Translations under genes and position numbers: made by a program
Part shown: piece after piece, positions 43,470-53,020 of the stretch
Layout: each line of letters starts with the position of its first letter
Numbering within the stretch: position 1 is the first letter of the stretch
Assembly (NCBI RefSeq): GCF_001909285.1
Contig: NZ_MRSV01000001.1
Span: forward strand, 701,331-765,330
Reading direction: 5' to 3'
DNA: 64,000 nt
DNA from: Exiguobacterium profundum
GTDB lineage: Bacteria > Bacillota > Bacilli > Exiguobacteriales > Exiguobacteriaceae
The notes under the pieces: model-generated
The model's database searches: none
What the model was told of the DNA's origin: nothing
What the model saw: only the letters and a program-made list of their open reading frames with translations

Positions 43470-44843
43470 ATGAAGAAAGAAGAGGTTTTAGCACGGGATA
43501 TCCTCGCACATGTCGGGGGGAAAGAGAACATCCGTCAACTCGCGCATTGTATGACACGTGTTCGACTGACGCTGAAAGATGGAACAAAGGCAGACATTGA
43601 CGCATTGAAAAAGATTGACGGGGTCATGGGTGTCATCAATGATGAGACGCTGCAAATCGTCGTCGGCCCAGGTACTGTGAATCGGGTCGCGGATTATATG
43701 AGTCATGAGACAGGGCTCGCAATCGGGGAAGAGTCGGTTGATGCGAACCTGACGTTAGAGGAGCGTGCGGCAATCGAACGCAAGAAGGTGAAAGAAAAAC
43801 AAAAGTCACCGTTCAAACGATTTCTTCGTCGCCTCGGGAATATCTTCATTCCGCTCATTCCGGGACTTGTCGCATCGGGGATCATTAACGGGGCAGCGAA
43901 CTTTGCCGTCAACGCCGGCGTCGACCGGACGGAGACATGGATGCAGATTCTACTCGTGCTCGGTAGCACGGTCTTCGCGTACTTAGCCATCCTTGTCGGT
44001 TGGAACACGGCAAAAGAGTTTGGAGGAACGCCGGTACTCGGGGCGATTGCCGGGGGGATCCTGTTCAACCCGCTTCTCGCGGACATCGTCATTTATGGGG
44101 AGCCGCTCGTCGTCGGGCGTGGTGGATTATTCGGTGTTATTTTTGCCGGTTGGCTCATGACGTATATCGAGAAGCACATTCGTCGCTTCATGCCGGTATC
44201 CATTGATATTATTTTCACACCACTCTTTACAGTCTTGATCGTTGGATTTACTGCTTTATATGCAATAATGCCGGTCGCTGGCGTATTGTCAGACGGTATC
44301 ATGCGAGGAATCAATGCGACGCTTGAATTCGGGGGACCTGTCGCAGGGGCACTCTTGGCCGGATTCTTCTTACCGCTTGTCATGGTCGGATTGCATCACG
44401 GTTTGACGCCAATCCATTTGGAACTGTTGAACACGGTCGGAACAACGGCCCTTCTCCCAATCTTGGCGATGGCCGGGGCGGGTCAAGTCGGTGCAGCGCT
44501 TGCAATCTTTGTGAAGACGCGCAACCCACGCCTTCGCAATATTATCAAAGGGGCCATTCCGGTAGGTTTCCTTGGAATCGGGGAACCGCTCCTGTATGGT
44601 GTCACGCTTCCGCTCGGACGTCCCTTCTTGACAGCGTGTCTGGGGGCCGCGGTCGGTGGTGCCTTCCAAGCGACAATGAAGACAGCGGCGCTCGGGGTTG
44701 GTGTTTCCGGTCTATCGCTCACACCATTGATTGATAATGGCATGTATTTGACGTACATTGCCGGACTATTGATTTCATATACGGCAGGCTTCCTGTTTAC
44801 TTATTTCTTCGGTTTCAAAGAAGAGATGGCAGACGGGATTTAA
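43470..44843 (+). CDS. murP: PTS EIIBC, N-acetylmuramic acid type (MurP)
   Basis: A 457-residue glucose-family PTS permease: EIIB domain (1-~90) with the phosphorylated Cys27 in LAHCMTRVRLTL, then ten or so membrane segments of EIIC with GLHHGLTPIH and IPVGFLGIGEPLLYGV. No EIIA domain is fused, as in MurP, so a shared EIIA is needed. Beside murQ and mupG, it probably imports and phosphorylates MurNAc or MurNAc-GlcNAc. Confidence 0.9.
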   Translation: MKKEEVLARDILAHVGGKENIRQLAHCMTRVRLTLKDGTKADIDALKKIDGVMGVINDETLQIVVGPGTVNRVADYMSHETGLAIGEESVDANLTLEERAAIERKKVKEKQKSPFKRFLRRLGNIFIPLIPGLVASGIINGAANFAVNAGVDRTETWMQILLVLGSTVFAYLAILVGWNTAKEFGGTPVLGAIAGGILFNPLLADIVIYGEPLVVGRGGLFGVIFAGWLMTYIEKHIRRFMPVSIDIIFTPLFTVLIVGFTALYAIMPVAGVLSDGIMRGINATLEFGGPVAGALLAGFFLPLVMVGLHHGLTPIHLELLNTVGTTALLPILAMAGAGQVGAALAIFVKTRNPRLRNIIKGAIPVGFLGIGEPLLYGVTLPLGRPFLTACLGAAVGGAFQATMKTAALGVGVSGLSLTPLIDNGMYLTYIAGLLISYTAGFLFTYFFGFKEEMADGI

Positions 44844-44849
44844 TAAAAA

Positions 44850-44880
44850 AAAGATGGCTCCAGTCGAGTCATCTTTTTCT
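44850..44880 (+). terminator. Hairpin between murP and mupG
   Basis: AAGATGGCT (44851-44859) pairs with AGTCATCTT (44867-44875, one G-U) followed by TTTCT. It may lower mupG expression relative to murP rather than end the operon fully. Confidence 0.7.
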
Positions 44881-44904
44881 CTACTTTTGGAAAGGTGGAT
44901 TCAT

Positions 44905-45954
44905 ATGAGAGGGATTTCAGTGTACTTAGGCGATGAACTGACACTTGATTCGATGGCTTGGATGGAACGCATGCGAGAGGCAGGGTTTACGAGCATCTTC
45001 ACGTCGCTCCATATTCCGGAAGACGATCCGACAACTTATACGGAACGACTTCAGCAATTAGGTGCGTTGGCAAGTCGTCTAAAGATGGAACTCGTGGCGG
45101 ATATCGCTCCATCGTCTCTACAGGCACTCGGTAAGACTTGGGATGATGCTCATGCGCTGTTGGAGTGGGGTGTCACCGGGTTACGTGTTGACTATGGTGT
45201 CACACCGAAACAAGTGGCGGATTTATCACGACATATGATGGTCGCCCTCAATGCGAGTACGCTCACGGAAGCAGAGCTTGAAGAGATGCTACGACAAGGG
45301 CTACGACGTGAGCATGTCGAAGCGTGGCATAACTTTTATCCCCGTCCGGAAACAGGACTCGAGCGTTCTTGGTTTGATGAAAGAAACGCCTGGTTACATG
45401 CGCAAGGAATACGGGTACAAGCATTCATCCCTGGAGATGAACGGTTACGTGGTCCCCTTCATGAGACATTACCGACACTCGAGATGCACCGCCACCAATC
45501 TCCGTTTTCGTGTTATATCGATTTACAAGCGACGGTCGATCGAATCTTGATTGGAGATCCGTGTATATCCAATCAGACGATGCGACAGTTTCGGGAGTAC
45601 GACGAGGGCGTCATCGTTCTTCGAGCGACCACACGAAATCATGATGATTCGGTTCCAACCAGTCACACGAATCGGATGGACCCAGCCCGGGACGTCATCC
45701 GTTCGGTCGAATCGAGAGCGTATGGACGACCTGGGGACCATTTGATTCAACCGCGAGATACAGAAGAGCGAGTGCTCGGTAGTATCACGATGGACAATGA
45801 ACGTTACGGTCGTTATGCAGGGGAACTGCAAATAACGAAGCGGGATTTGCCGGCAGATGAGCGCGTCAATGTCATCGGAAGGATCATTGAAGAAGATCGT
45901 TCATTAATCCAACAGATCGGTCCAGGGGGACGCTTCCAAATCGAGTGGGTGTGA
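44905..45954 (+). CDS. mupG: MupG-type 6-phospho-N-acetylmuramidase (DUF871)
   Basis: A 349-residue protein: TIM-barrel N-terminal part (ISVYLGDELTLDSMAWMERM, FTSLHIPEDD, WGVTGLRVDYG, WHNFYPRPETGL) and a small C-terminal domain with RDTEERVLGSITMDNERYGRY. MupG splits MurNAc-6-phosphate-GlcNAc inside the cell after PTS import. It follows murP. Start ATG 44905 behind AAAGGTGG; earlier in-frame codons lie in the terminator. Confidence 0.88.
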   Translation: MRGISVYLGDELTLDSMAWMERMREAGFTSIFTSLHIPEDDPTTYTERLQQLGALASRLKMELVADIAPSSLQALGKTWDDAHALLEWGVTGLRVDYGVTPKQVADLSRHMMVALNASTLTEAELEEMLRQGLRREHVEAWHNFYPRPETGLERSWFDERNAWLHAQGIRVQAFIPGDERLRGPLHETLPTLEMHRHQSPFSCYIDLQATVDRILIGDPCISNQTMRQFREYDEGVIVLRATTRNHDDSVPTSHTNRMDPARDVIRSVESRAYGRPGDHLIQPRDTEERVLGSITMDNERYGRYAGELQITKRDLPADERVNVIGRIIEEDRSLIQQIGPGGRFQIEWV

Positions 45955-46009
45955 CTCAGGATTGCCACCATCCTATATCATTGTGTACAGTAGAGAGGGA
46001 GGGTGGAAC

Positions 46010-46513
46010 ATGAAAGACATTAATTTTAATATTATTTCAGACGATGCGACGGACGGACACGGTGGTTTTGGTGTCGGTTCGCTTAGTTTAAATAACATGT
46101 CTCCGGTCATCATCGATGTCGAAGAAGGCGTTGCAACAATCGATATGGGAGCGATGCACGCCAAGTCTGCCATCGAGAAACGGATTAAGTTTTTGACGGA
46201 CCCGGAAGCGGTACCGAACGGGAAACCGTATTGGATCGTGTGGGTGACGGTCGGTCGAAAACCGGAAGGCTTTTATTATGGCGGTGTCGCGGCATGTGAC
46301 ATGTTAGTTGACGTGGAAGCGAGACGGGGTTATAAATTATTACCGTATCACGTTAATCAAATGGATAAATCGTTAAAGGGTCGGATTTTAATCGACATGA
46401 TGGACGCTCCGTCCCGCGACGTTTTAGCGAACTTCTTACAAGAACATCGCCCTGAGATTTGGGCGAACTCGACTGAACTTCATGCAGAGCTCGAGCGTGT
46501 AGACGCTGAGTAA
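46010..46513 (+). CDS. YwhD family protein
   Basis: A 167-residue cytosolic protein closely resembling B. subtilis YwhD: FNIISDDATDGHGGFGVGSL near the start, IEKRIKFLTDPEAVPNGKPYW in the middle, LLPYHVNQMDKSLKGRI after. No function is established for the family. ATG behind GAGGGAGGG. Its relatives in B. subtilis lie with ywhB and speE/speB genes that are also in this window, though dispersed. Confidence 0.87.
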   Translation: MKDINFNIISDDATDGHGGFGVGSLSLNNMSPVIIDVEEGVATIDMGAMHAKSAIEKRIKFLTDPEAVPNGKPYWIVWVTVGRKPEGFYYGGVAACDMLVDVEARRGYKLLPYHVNQMDKSLKGRILIDMMDAPSRDVLANFLQEHRPEIWANSTELHAELERVDAE

Positions 46514-46548
46514 AAAGATTGGACGAATTTTCGTCTCCAATCTTTTTT
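46513..46548 (+). terminator. Terminator after ywhD-like gene
   Basis: AAAAGATTGGA (46513-46523) pairs with TCCAATCTTTT (46536-46546), with an inner GACG/CGTC stem, then T residues. Confidence 0.9.
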
Positions 46549-46606
46549 GTTTCAAGTTTTTGGGAATTTCAAGAGAATTTGTAACTGAAGAGATATTCAG
46601 TTGTAA

Positions 46607-46636
46607 TTGTATGAAAATTCAGTATTATGATATACT
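46607..46636 (+). promoter_or_regulatory. Promoter of the dicarboxylate/glutamate symporter gene
   Basis: TTGTAT (46607-46612), 18-base spacer, TATACT (46631-46636). Confidence 0.5.
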
Positions 46637-46669
46637 GACTACATTGTGAAAAAAAGAAAGGGTGATACG

Positions 46670-47947
46670 ATGAGCGAAACGAAAAAAATCTTAATCGGTC
46701 TCGCGCTAGGTGTTGTTGTTGGTCTCGGATTGGCGGGCTTGCCGGATAATGTTTATGAGATTGTGAATCCGTATATTTTATCTCCGGTCGGAACGATCTT
46801 TTTGAATTTAATTAAAATGTTAGTCGTACCGATTGTCTTCTTCTCAATTATTTTAGGCGTCATGGGTCTCGGGGACCCGAAAGAACTAGGTCGAGTCGGG
46901 TCGAAGTCGATTCTGTTCTTCTTAGCGACGACAGCGCTCGCGATCATGTTAGCGATGGGTGTTGCATCCGTCTTACAGCCAGGGGAGCGTGGGGACTTCC
47001 AAACGACAGGTCTTGAATTTGAATCAACAGCGACCGAGGAATCGTCTAATATCGTACAGACATTCGTCAATATGATTCCAACGAATCCGATTACGGCGCT
47101 CGCTGAAGGAAACATGCTTCAAATCATCGTCTTTGCTGCATTGATTGGGTTTGCGCTGATTGCCCTCGGGGACAAGGCGAAAACGTGGCGTCAATTCGTC
47201 AAACAAGGCGATCGCATTATGATGTACTTGATTCATCTTGTGATGAAGCTCGCTCCATACGGCGCATTCGCATTGATTGCTTCTGCAATCGGAGGCATCG
47301 GTCTCGACGCGGTTGTCGCAATGGCGTGGTATATGATTGCCGTCGTCTTGACGCTATTCTTACATGCAACGATTGTCTACGGGGCAGCGGTTTACTTCAT
47401 CGGGAAGATGAGCCCAGTCTTCTTCTTCAAGAACTTCTATGAGGCGATGACGTTCGCGTTCTCGACTTCTTCGTCAAATGCGACGCTTCCAGTATCGATG
47501 GAAGTCGCACAGAAAAAACTCGGTGTGCCGCGTTCGATTTCGTCGTTCGTACAGCCACTTGGGGCAACGGTCAACATGGACGGAACAGCGATCATGCAAG
47601 GGGTTGCGACGATTTTCATCGCGCAAGTGTTCGCTTCTGACTTAACAATGACTCAGTTGTTGACGGTCGTCATCACAGCGGTCCTCGCTTCGATCGGGAC
47701 AGCGGGTGTACCGGGAGTCGGACTTGTCATGCTTGCGCTCGTCCTTCAGTCAGTCAACTTACCGGTAGAGGGAATCGCTCTCATTATCGGAGTAGACCGT
47801 ATTCTTGATATGCTTCGCACATCAGTCAACATCACGGGGGATGCGGCATGTGCGGTTGTCGTTTCGAAATTGGAAGAAAAACATTTACCACCAGTCGACG
47901 AAGACTCGTGGGATGAAGCCGGTGCAACCTCTTCATCATCGCTATGA
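46670..47947 (+). CDS. Dicarboxylate/amino acid:cation symporter (DAACS, GltP/GltT type)
   Basis: A 425-residue Na+- or H+-coupled importer of glutamate/aspartate or C4-dicarboxylates. Family marks: FAFSTSSSNATLPVS (serine-rich hairpin, about 268-282), PLGATVNMDGTAI (about 300-312), and the late AGVPGVGLVML and VDRILDMLRTSVNITGDA. Eight membrane helices with two re-entrant loops are expected. Start 46670 behind AAAGGGTG. Exact substrate cannot be set. Confidence 0.92.
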   Translation: MSETKKILIGLALGVVVGLGLAGLPDNVYEIVNPYILSPVGTIFLNLIKMLVVPIVFFSIILGVMGLGDPKELGRVGSKSILFFLATTALAIMLAMGVASVLQPGERGDFQTTGLEFESTATEESSNIVQTFVNMIPTNPITALAEGNMLQIIVFAALIGFALIALGDKAKTWRQFVKQGDRIMMYLIHLVMKLAPYGAFALIASAIGGIGLDAVVAMAWYMIAVVLTLFLHATIVYGAAVYFIGKMSPVFFFKNFYEAMTFAFSTSSSNATLPVSMEVAQKKLGVPRSISSFVQPLGATVNMDGTAIMQGVATIFIAQVFASDLTMTQLLTVVITAVLASIGTAGVPGVGLVMLALVLQSVNLPVEGIALIIGVDRILDMLRTSVNITGDAACAVVVSKLEEKHLPPVDEDSWDEAGATSSSSL

Positions 47948-47954
47948 TATAGTA

Positions 47955-47988
47955 AAGGACCATGACGACATGTCATGGTCCTTATTTT
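47955..47988 (+). terminator. Terminator after symporter gene
   Basis: A 12-bp stem, AAGGACCATGAC (47955-47966) with GTCATGGTCCTT (47972-47983), followed by ATTTTG. Confidence 0.85.
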
Positions 47989-48010
47989 GTGAATAGAAAG
48001 AGTGATTGTT

Positions 48011-48544
48011 ATGGAATGGGAACTGCTCCCGCTCCCTTTATTTTTGATGATCAGTATTTTACTGAATAGTGTGATTGCGGTCGCCGGTGTCCTCCCTAGT
48101 GCTTTTTTGACAGCCATCAATGTGAGTGTCCTCGGTCTCGTGCCGGGCATCCTCGTATCGATTGTCGGGGAAGCAGTTGGCGCCGTCGTGAGTTTCATCC
48201 TTTATCGGAAAGCCCTACACCGTTATGTTTCCCCGAATGGTAGCCGATTTCAACGGCTTCGGGAGTCCGAAGGAGCCGAGGCTTGGTTTCTCGTCCTCGG
48301 GATGCGTCTTATGCCATTCGTTCCTTCTGGTCTCGTCACGTTATCGGCGGCGTTCAGTCGCATGACGCTCGCCTCGTTCGCAGTAGCAAGTACGATTGGA
48401 AAGATTCCTGCCTTGATTATGGAAGGACTGGCGGTGACGGCAGCGATGCAGTTAACGATTGGATGGCAATTGTTTTTAGTTGGTGTCGTCGCCATGACGT
48501 ATCTTGTTTGGCGAATGCGTCAAAGGAGTGGCGAGAAAATGTGA
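48011..48544 (+). CDS. VTT-domain (DedA/TVP38-like) membrane protein
   Basis: A 177-residue protein with about five hydrophobic segments and the VTT/SNARE-assoc pattern: VGEAVGAVVSFILYRK (about 52-68), then GMRLMPFVPSGLVTLSAAFSRM (about 98-120), the F/R-x3-P and G-x-x-x motif. Related DedA proteins are lipid scramblases or flippases. Its last 25 bases overlap the end of the convergent cardiolipin synthase gene. Confidence 0.8.
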   Translation: MEWELLPLPLFLMISILLNSVIAVAGVLPSAFLTAINVSVLGLVPGILVSIVGEAVGAVVSFILYRKALHRYVSPNGSRFQRLRESEGAEAWFLVLGMRLMPFVPSGLVTLSAAFSRMTLASFAVASTIGKIPALIMEGLAVTAAMQLTIGWQLFLVGVVAMTYLVWRMRQRSGEKM

Positions 48545-50040
48545 CAAAACGCTTCGACGAAACGTTTGCCGGTCGTCTTTTTCCGCAACATGGTCCAATC
48601 GATTAAAATGGATTCTTCAAAGTCCTTCAGGAATGCCTCGTGCAGTTCTTGAATGGATGTAGTATCGAATTGGGCAATCATCATCTCGTGGTTTAGAAAC
48701 ATACTACGAAAATCGAAGTTGGCTGACCCGACGAGGGCAACTTTGCCATCAATCAGTAGTGTTTTCGCATGGATAAAATGGCGATTGTATTTATAAATTT
48801 TGATATTGCGCTTCAACAATTGTTCAAAATAATACTCGGTCGCATGGAAGCTGAACCATTCGTCTCCTTTGCCCGGTACGACGATTCGGACATCGATGCC
48901 ACTACGACCTGCGACTTCAAGAATGGCCAATAGTTCAGGTGGGGGGACAAGGTATGGGGTGGTGAGCCAAATCGATTCTTTGGCATCCATCAACAGACGC
49001 ATGAGTCCATCGCGAATCGTGACGTCTTTACCAGGCGATGTGACGAGTAGTTGTGTCGCACCGTTTTGCCCTTTCGGTTCATTCACAAAGTACTGAGAGA
49101 GGTGCTCTTCATCTGCGAACAGATCCCATGTTTCATCACTCGTCCCTTGTCCTGCATATAGCCAGTTCTCGACAAAGAGCTGTTGCAATTCTCGGACGAG
49201 CGGACCTTCAAGACGGAGATGGGTGTCACGCCAAAAACCGAGTGTATCATTCTTCCCAAGATATTCATCCCCGACATTCAACCCGCCTGTTAGCGCGATT
49301 CGCCCATCCACGACAATCAGTTTTTGATGGTTGCGGAAGTTGGCGTTAAACACCAGGTACGGATGCAAAACGGGGTCGAACGCCTGAACGTGGACACGGG
49401 ACTCCCGTAACGGTTGGATAAACTCTTCCCCGATTTCTTGGCTACCGAGTCCGTCATACAGAAAGCGGACAATGACATTTTCATTCGATTTTTGAATGAG
49501 GGTTTCTCTAACTTTTAACGAAATGTCATCCGTCCGAAAGAGGTAGTATTGGATGTGGATATGATCGGTTGCACTGTTGATGGCGTCTAACAATGCATCA
49601 AATTTCTGTTCACCATTGACGAGTAGTTTAGTCGAAGTATGACCATCGGCACCGGATGCGCCTAATTTTTCGAGTGTCTGTGTCAACGGGTAAGACGACA
49701 CAATATCAGGCGAAGTTTCAATTTTCTCGCTTTCGATTGCTTGCCGTAGCATCCGGATCTCTGATGACGTTCGTTTGAAGCGTCGATGACGGCGTGGCGT
49801 ACGGCCAAACATGACCCATGCCAAGACACCGATGAATGGAATGAAGAAGACGGTCAGTAACCAGGCGAGCTTCCCTTGAGGTTGTACTTGGTCAAATAGA
49901 ATTTGCCATCCGACGACGAGCGGTGCGATGATGGCGATTCCAATTAATATAGGAATAAGGACGTCGAGCCAGAACAAGAGACCGATAAGCAAGATGACAC
50001 TGATCACCATGATGATCAGTTGAATTACGCGACGTTTCAA
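48520..50040 (-). CDS. cls: Cardiolipin synthase (phospholipase D type)
   Basis: Makes cardiolipin from two phosphatidylglycerols. From the chosen TTG at 50040 about 506 residues: two N-terminal membrane helices and two HKD motifs, NHQKLIVVDG and FIHAKTLLIDG, each H-x-K-x4-D. Start choice: AAGGTGG lies eight bases before TTG 50040, whereas the tandem GTG codons at 50049-50052 overlap that site. The gene ends tail-to-tail with the VTT gene. Two membrane-lipid genes lie side by side. Confidence 0.92.
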   Translation of the reverse strand: MKRRVIQLIIMVISVILLIGLLFWLDVLIPILIGIAIIAPLVVGWQILFDQVQPQGKLAWLLTVFFIPFIGVLAWVMFGRTPRRHRRFKRTSSEIRMLRQAIESEKIETSPDIVSSYPLTQTLEKLGASGADGHTSTKLLVNGEQKFDALLDAINSATDHIHIQYYLFRTDDISLKVRETLIQKSNENVIVRFLYDGLGSQEIGEEFIQPLRESRVHVQAFDPVLHPYLVFNANFRNHQKLIVVDGRIALTGGLNVGDEYLGKNDTLGFWRDTHLRLEGPLVRELQQLFVENWLYAGQGTSDETWDLFADEEHLSQYFVNEPKGQNGATQLLVTSPGKDVTIRDGLMRLLMDAKESIWLTTPYLVPPPELLAILEVAGRSGIDVRIVVPGKGDEWFSFHATEYYFEQLLKRNIKIYKYNRHFIHAKTLLIDGKVALVGSANFDFRSMFLNHEMMIAQFDTTSIQELHEAFLKDFEESILIDWTMLRKKTTGKRFVEAFCHIFSPLL

Positions 50041-50076
50041 AGGAAACACCACCTTTCTATATTTCGATGAACGATG

Positions 50077-50106
50077 AAAACGAGGGGGAATTCCCCCTCG
50101 TTTTTT
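50077..50106. terminator. Terminator between membrane-protein gene and cls
   Basis: CGAGGGGG-AATT-CCCCCTCG (50081-50100) is a perfect palindromic hairpin flanked by AAAA and TTTTTT; it ends the minus-strand gene at 50105. Confidence 0.85.
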
Positions 50107-50455
50107 AGTACACGCTGTTCAAAACAGCATTGATTTCGTCCGCATAACGAACGAAGAAGTACACATTCACTGCGAGAGAGAACAAGACGAGGAAGAGACC
50201 AAACTGTGCTTTGACCCGATTCCGATTCCAATAGTAGAAGACGGACAAGAGCACTGCCAGTCCTACGAATAGAGCGATGACTTCAACGATTCCCCAGACG
50301 ATATCCTTGGACAAAAACATGTCGACGATTGTCATGACGACATAAATGAAGACGACAATCCCCATAATCACGACTAAAATAGCTAAAATGATGCTAATCC
50401 AATCCGAACTAACTGCGTCAATTAGGTTTTCAATGGCCATTTCATATTCGCTCAC
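50105..50455 (-). CDS. Small membrane protein of unknown function
   Basis: A 116-residue protein with three predicted helices (about 20-48, 52-78, 84-105) and short charged loops; no family recognised. It starts with GTG at 50455, seven bases after AGGAGG, and is followed by a terminator. It lies between the CLC channel and cls genes on the same strand. Function unknown. Confidence 0.7.
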   Translation of the reverse strand: MSEYEMAIENLIDAVSSDWISIILAILVVIMGIVVFIYVVMTIVDMFLSKDIVWGIVEVIALFVGLAVLLSVFYYWNRNRVKAQFGLFLVLFSLAVNVYFFVRYADEINAVLNSVY

Positions 50456-50520
50456 AACCGTTCCTCCTTTCGAGAGAGTGCATAACTATTCATCTCTTAC
50501 CCTTTTTTCATTTTTTTTAA

Positions 50521-51705
50521 TCAAGCTTTCGCTGGTGAATGGATGAACGATGGAAGTGGAATTTTTGAAACGATTGCAACGACTGCGAATACATAGAGCC
50601 AACTATTCGGAGGAAAAAAGAGAACGAGTAGTACGATAATAGCCAGCGGTTGTCGCATCGCCGTCGCCAGTAAGGCGCTCGTCGTCAAGACGACGGAAAA
50701 TGTCATATCGATGTCAAACAGTAAACTGAAGAAGTAACCGAGCATGAAAAAAAAAAAAAGAAGAGGATAGATGTGCCCACCACGCCAACCAGTCGCTAAA
50801 CAGAATGCGGTAAAAAGCAGTTTCAGTACACTAAATAAGAGAAGGGTATAGAGAGGAATCAGTCGCCACTCGTCGATATACTCAAGAATAGTTTCTTCTC
50901 CGGAGAAGAGGAGGTCCGGATAAAGAAGAGCCATGATCCCGATTCCGACTCCACCGAGCGTTGTAAGCAATAAGATTGGTATGTTTGAAAAAAGTCGCAT
51001 CAATGCATGTTCACTCACCAAATAAAGCCAGCCGAGAACCATGCCGCCAAGAACAATCAATAACATCGTCCAATCGATCTGGACACTTTCAATCGCAGGG
51101 AACTTAATGATGAACGGGGGACGCTCATCCAGTTGGTTCAATAAATAAAACGTCCCAATCCCGGCGAGTGTCGCCAGAAGGTTTAGCATCGGTTGTTTCT
51201 TCTGCTCGTTCTCCTCAGCAGCAATCGCACCAAATAGTGGCGCGTTGAAGACAATCCCGAGCACGACGGCATGACCGACTTCTTGTAATTCACCTAACTC
51301 TTGACGAACATAGCGGATTCGCTCGGAGAACCATGTCGTGAGTCCGCCGACGATGCCGACGAGCGCGGCCTCAGGACCGAGGCTTGCACCTCCGATGAGA
51401 ACGAGGAGGGCGGTCAATGTTGTGAATCCAATCAAGCGATAGTCGATACGACCGGTATCTTTTCGTTCTTCCATCACTTCTGGCATGAGACGAGGCATTT
51501 GCCCATACCGACGTTGCAACAGACCGATGCTTACACCAGCGATGACCGGTACGAGAAACAGATAAAACGGAATATCAAATTGCTCAGGTACCGTATGCCA
51601 TACAACGTGAATCCCTTTATAAACGACGGACAAGAAAAGCCAACTTACTAAACCGATGATGATTCCTAGTACGATTGCATAGCCACTGACAATCCATGAC
51701 TTCAT
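50521..51705 (-). CDS. CLC family chloride channel/transporter-like protein
   Basis: A 394-residue polytopic protein with the CLC helix pattern. GGASLGPEAALVGIVGG (about 106-122) resembles the anion-binding GxxGPE loop, and GWRGGHIYPLLF (about 322-333) the second one. Many residues of the classic GSGIP filter are altered and the length is at the short end, so ion and mechanism (channel or antiporter) are uncertain. ATG 51705 follows AAGAGGTGG. A long A/T homopolymer occurs near 50745-50760. Confidence 0.8.
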   Translation of the reverse strand: MKSWIVSGYAIVLGIIIGLVSWLFLSVVYKGIHVVWHTVPEQFDIPFYLFLVPVIAGVSIGLLQRRYGQMPRLMPEVMEERKDTGRIDYRLIGFTTLTALLVLIGGASLGPEAALVGIVGGLTTWFSERIRYVRQELGELQEVGHAVVLGIVFNAPLFGAIAAEENEQKKQPMLNLLATLAGIGTFYLLNQLDERPPFIIKFPAIESVQIDWTMLLIVLGGMVLGWLYLVSEHALMRLFSNIPILLLTTLGGVGIGIMALLYPDLLFSGEETILEYIDEWRLIPLYTLLLFSVLKLLFTAFCLATGWRGGHIYPLLFFFFMLGYFFSLLFDIDMTFSVVLTTSALLATAMRQPLAIIVLLVLFFPPNSWLYVFAVVAIVSKIPLPSFIHSPAKA

Positions 51706-51825
51706 CTACATATCCACCTCTTTCGCTCCCGTCAACCTTCTATAATATGCTATCTCCTGAACATCTCTGAACGAAACCTAAAAGTAGATGAAACAATAAG
51801 GAAGTGATCATAAGGGACCGGTAAA

Positions 51826-51865
51826 TGAAAAAACACGGGATGACGACGAAGTCGATTCCTGTGCT
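51826..51865 (-). terminator. Terminator after the EAL gene
   Basis: CACGGGA (51834-51840) pairs with TCCTGTG (51857-51863) around an inner CGAC-GAA-GTCG stem; the minus strand ends in a run of six U residues. Confidence 0.8.
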
Positions 51866-51880
51866 TTTGAAAGTGATGAC

Positions 51881-52819
51881 TTATGCGATTTCAATCTTGT
51901 ATTGATTGGCAGGGGCCGGTTTTCCGAAGAAATATCCTTGCGCTAAATCGAATCCGAGCTCACGACAGACATCTGCCTCTTCCATACGTTCTACTCCTTC
52001 AGCAAGAAGGGTGATGCCCATCGAATGGGTTAACGCACGCACTTGTTTGAGGAAAGCGCGTTTTTCAGCGTCTTCATCACAAAACGAGATATAGGAACGG
52101 TCAATTTTGACATAGTCCGGTTCGAGCCGCTTCAACATATCGATTGTCGAGAAGCCTGCCCCGACATCGTCTAATGCTACTTTCATCCCTCGCTTTTTAT
52201 ATGTCGAATACACGTGTTGGAGATGATCCACGTCATGTACCTTCTCCGTCTCCACGACTTCAAAGATAAAGCGGTCCGGGCTGAGGTCATATCGGTCAAT
52301 GATGTCAAACGTGTGCTGGAGACAATAGTCCGGGTTATAAATGGTCGAAGGTAAGAAGTTGATGAACGTCTTTTGCTGAGGAGCAACGGCTTCAAACGTT
52401 GCTTTGATTGCTTCCGCGCGGGCACGTTGATCGAGTTTCGAATGGAGACCGAAACGGTTTGCCGTCCGGAATAGGTCACCAGGTGAAATGTTGGCGCTAC
52501 TGCGGAGGAGCGCTTCATATCCGAACGTTTCCGTTGAATCGAGGAAGATGATCGGTTGGAGGTGACTCTCGAACGTGCCGTGCTGAATCTGTTCAATGAT
52601 GTGCCGATGCGCAAGCTGATCTTTTAGTGCTTCGACCTCGAGCGGAGGCGTCTGACTTTTCGAGTTATAATCGACACAGTAAACCGTTCCTTCCGCATGC
52701 AGAAGGAGCGTATCGAGTTCTTCAAACGTTTTGTAAGAGTATTCCTTGAATTTCGTGACGAGTGTTCCTTGAGCAATCAAAGGAATTGTTGTGTTACAAG
52801 AAGCACAGGGTGACCACAT
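51881..52819 (-). CDS. EAL-domain protein (c-di-GMP phosphodiesterase type)
   Basis: A 312-residue cytosolic protein. Residues ~70-310 form an EAL domain: EALLR at 102-106, [33 protein letters not shown] (catalytic Asp pair, with Val for the usual Phe), VKIDRSY, LLAEGVE and QGYFFGKP. The N-terminal ~60 residues hold C5-x2-C8 and C48, a small possible metal- or redox-binding segment. Active-site acids seem intact, so c-di-GMP breakdown is likely; sensor role of the N-terminus is a guess. Confidence 0.87.
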   Translation of the reverse strand: MWSPCASCNTTIPLIAQGTLVTKFKEYSYKTFEELDTLLLHAEGTVYCVDYNSKSQTPPLEVEALKDQLAHRHIIEQIQHGTFESHLQPIIFLDSTETFGYEALLRSSANISPGDLFRTANRFGLHSKLDQRARAEAIKATFEAVAPQQKTFINFLPSTIYNPDYCLQHTFDIIDRYDLSPDRFIFEVVETEKVHDVDHLQHVYSTYKKRGMKVALDDVGAGFSTIDMLKRLEPDYVKIDRSYISFCDEDAEKRAFLKQVRALTHSMGITLLAEGVERMEEADVCRELGFDLAQGYFFGKPAPANQYKIEIA

Positions 52820-53020
52820 ACTATTCCACCTTTCGATTCAGAATTGGTTCAATCAGTATATCGGCAACGTCTCACAAAAAACTCACATTCAAGACCGATT
52901 CCGAAAAAAAATCGTGCAAAATGGGTACAGGTTTTGTATACTTCCTATCGTATGATTAAGAAGCGCCTCAAAACGCCACTCGCATACGAACAACTTTTTG
53001 AACAGAAAGGGGTTCTATCG

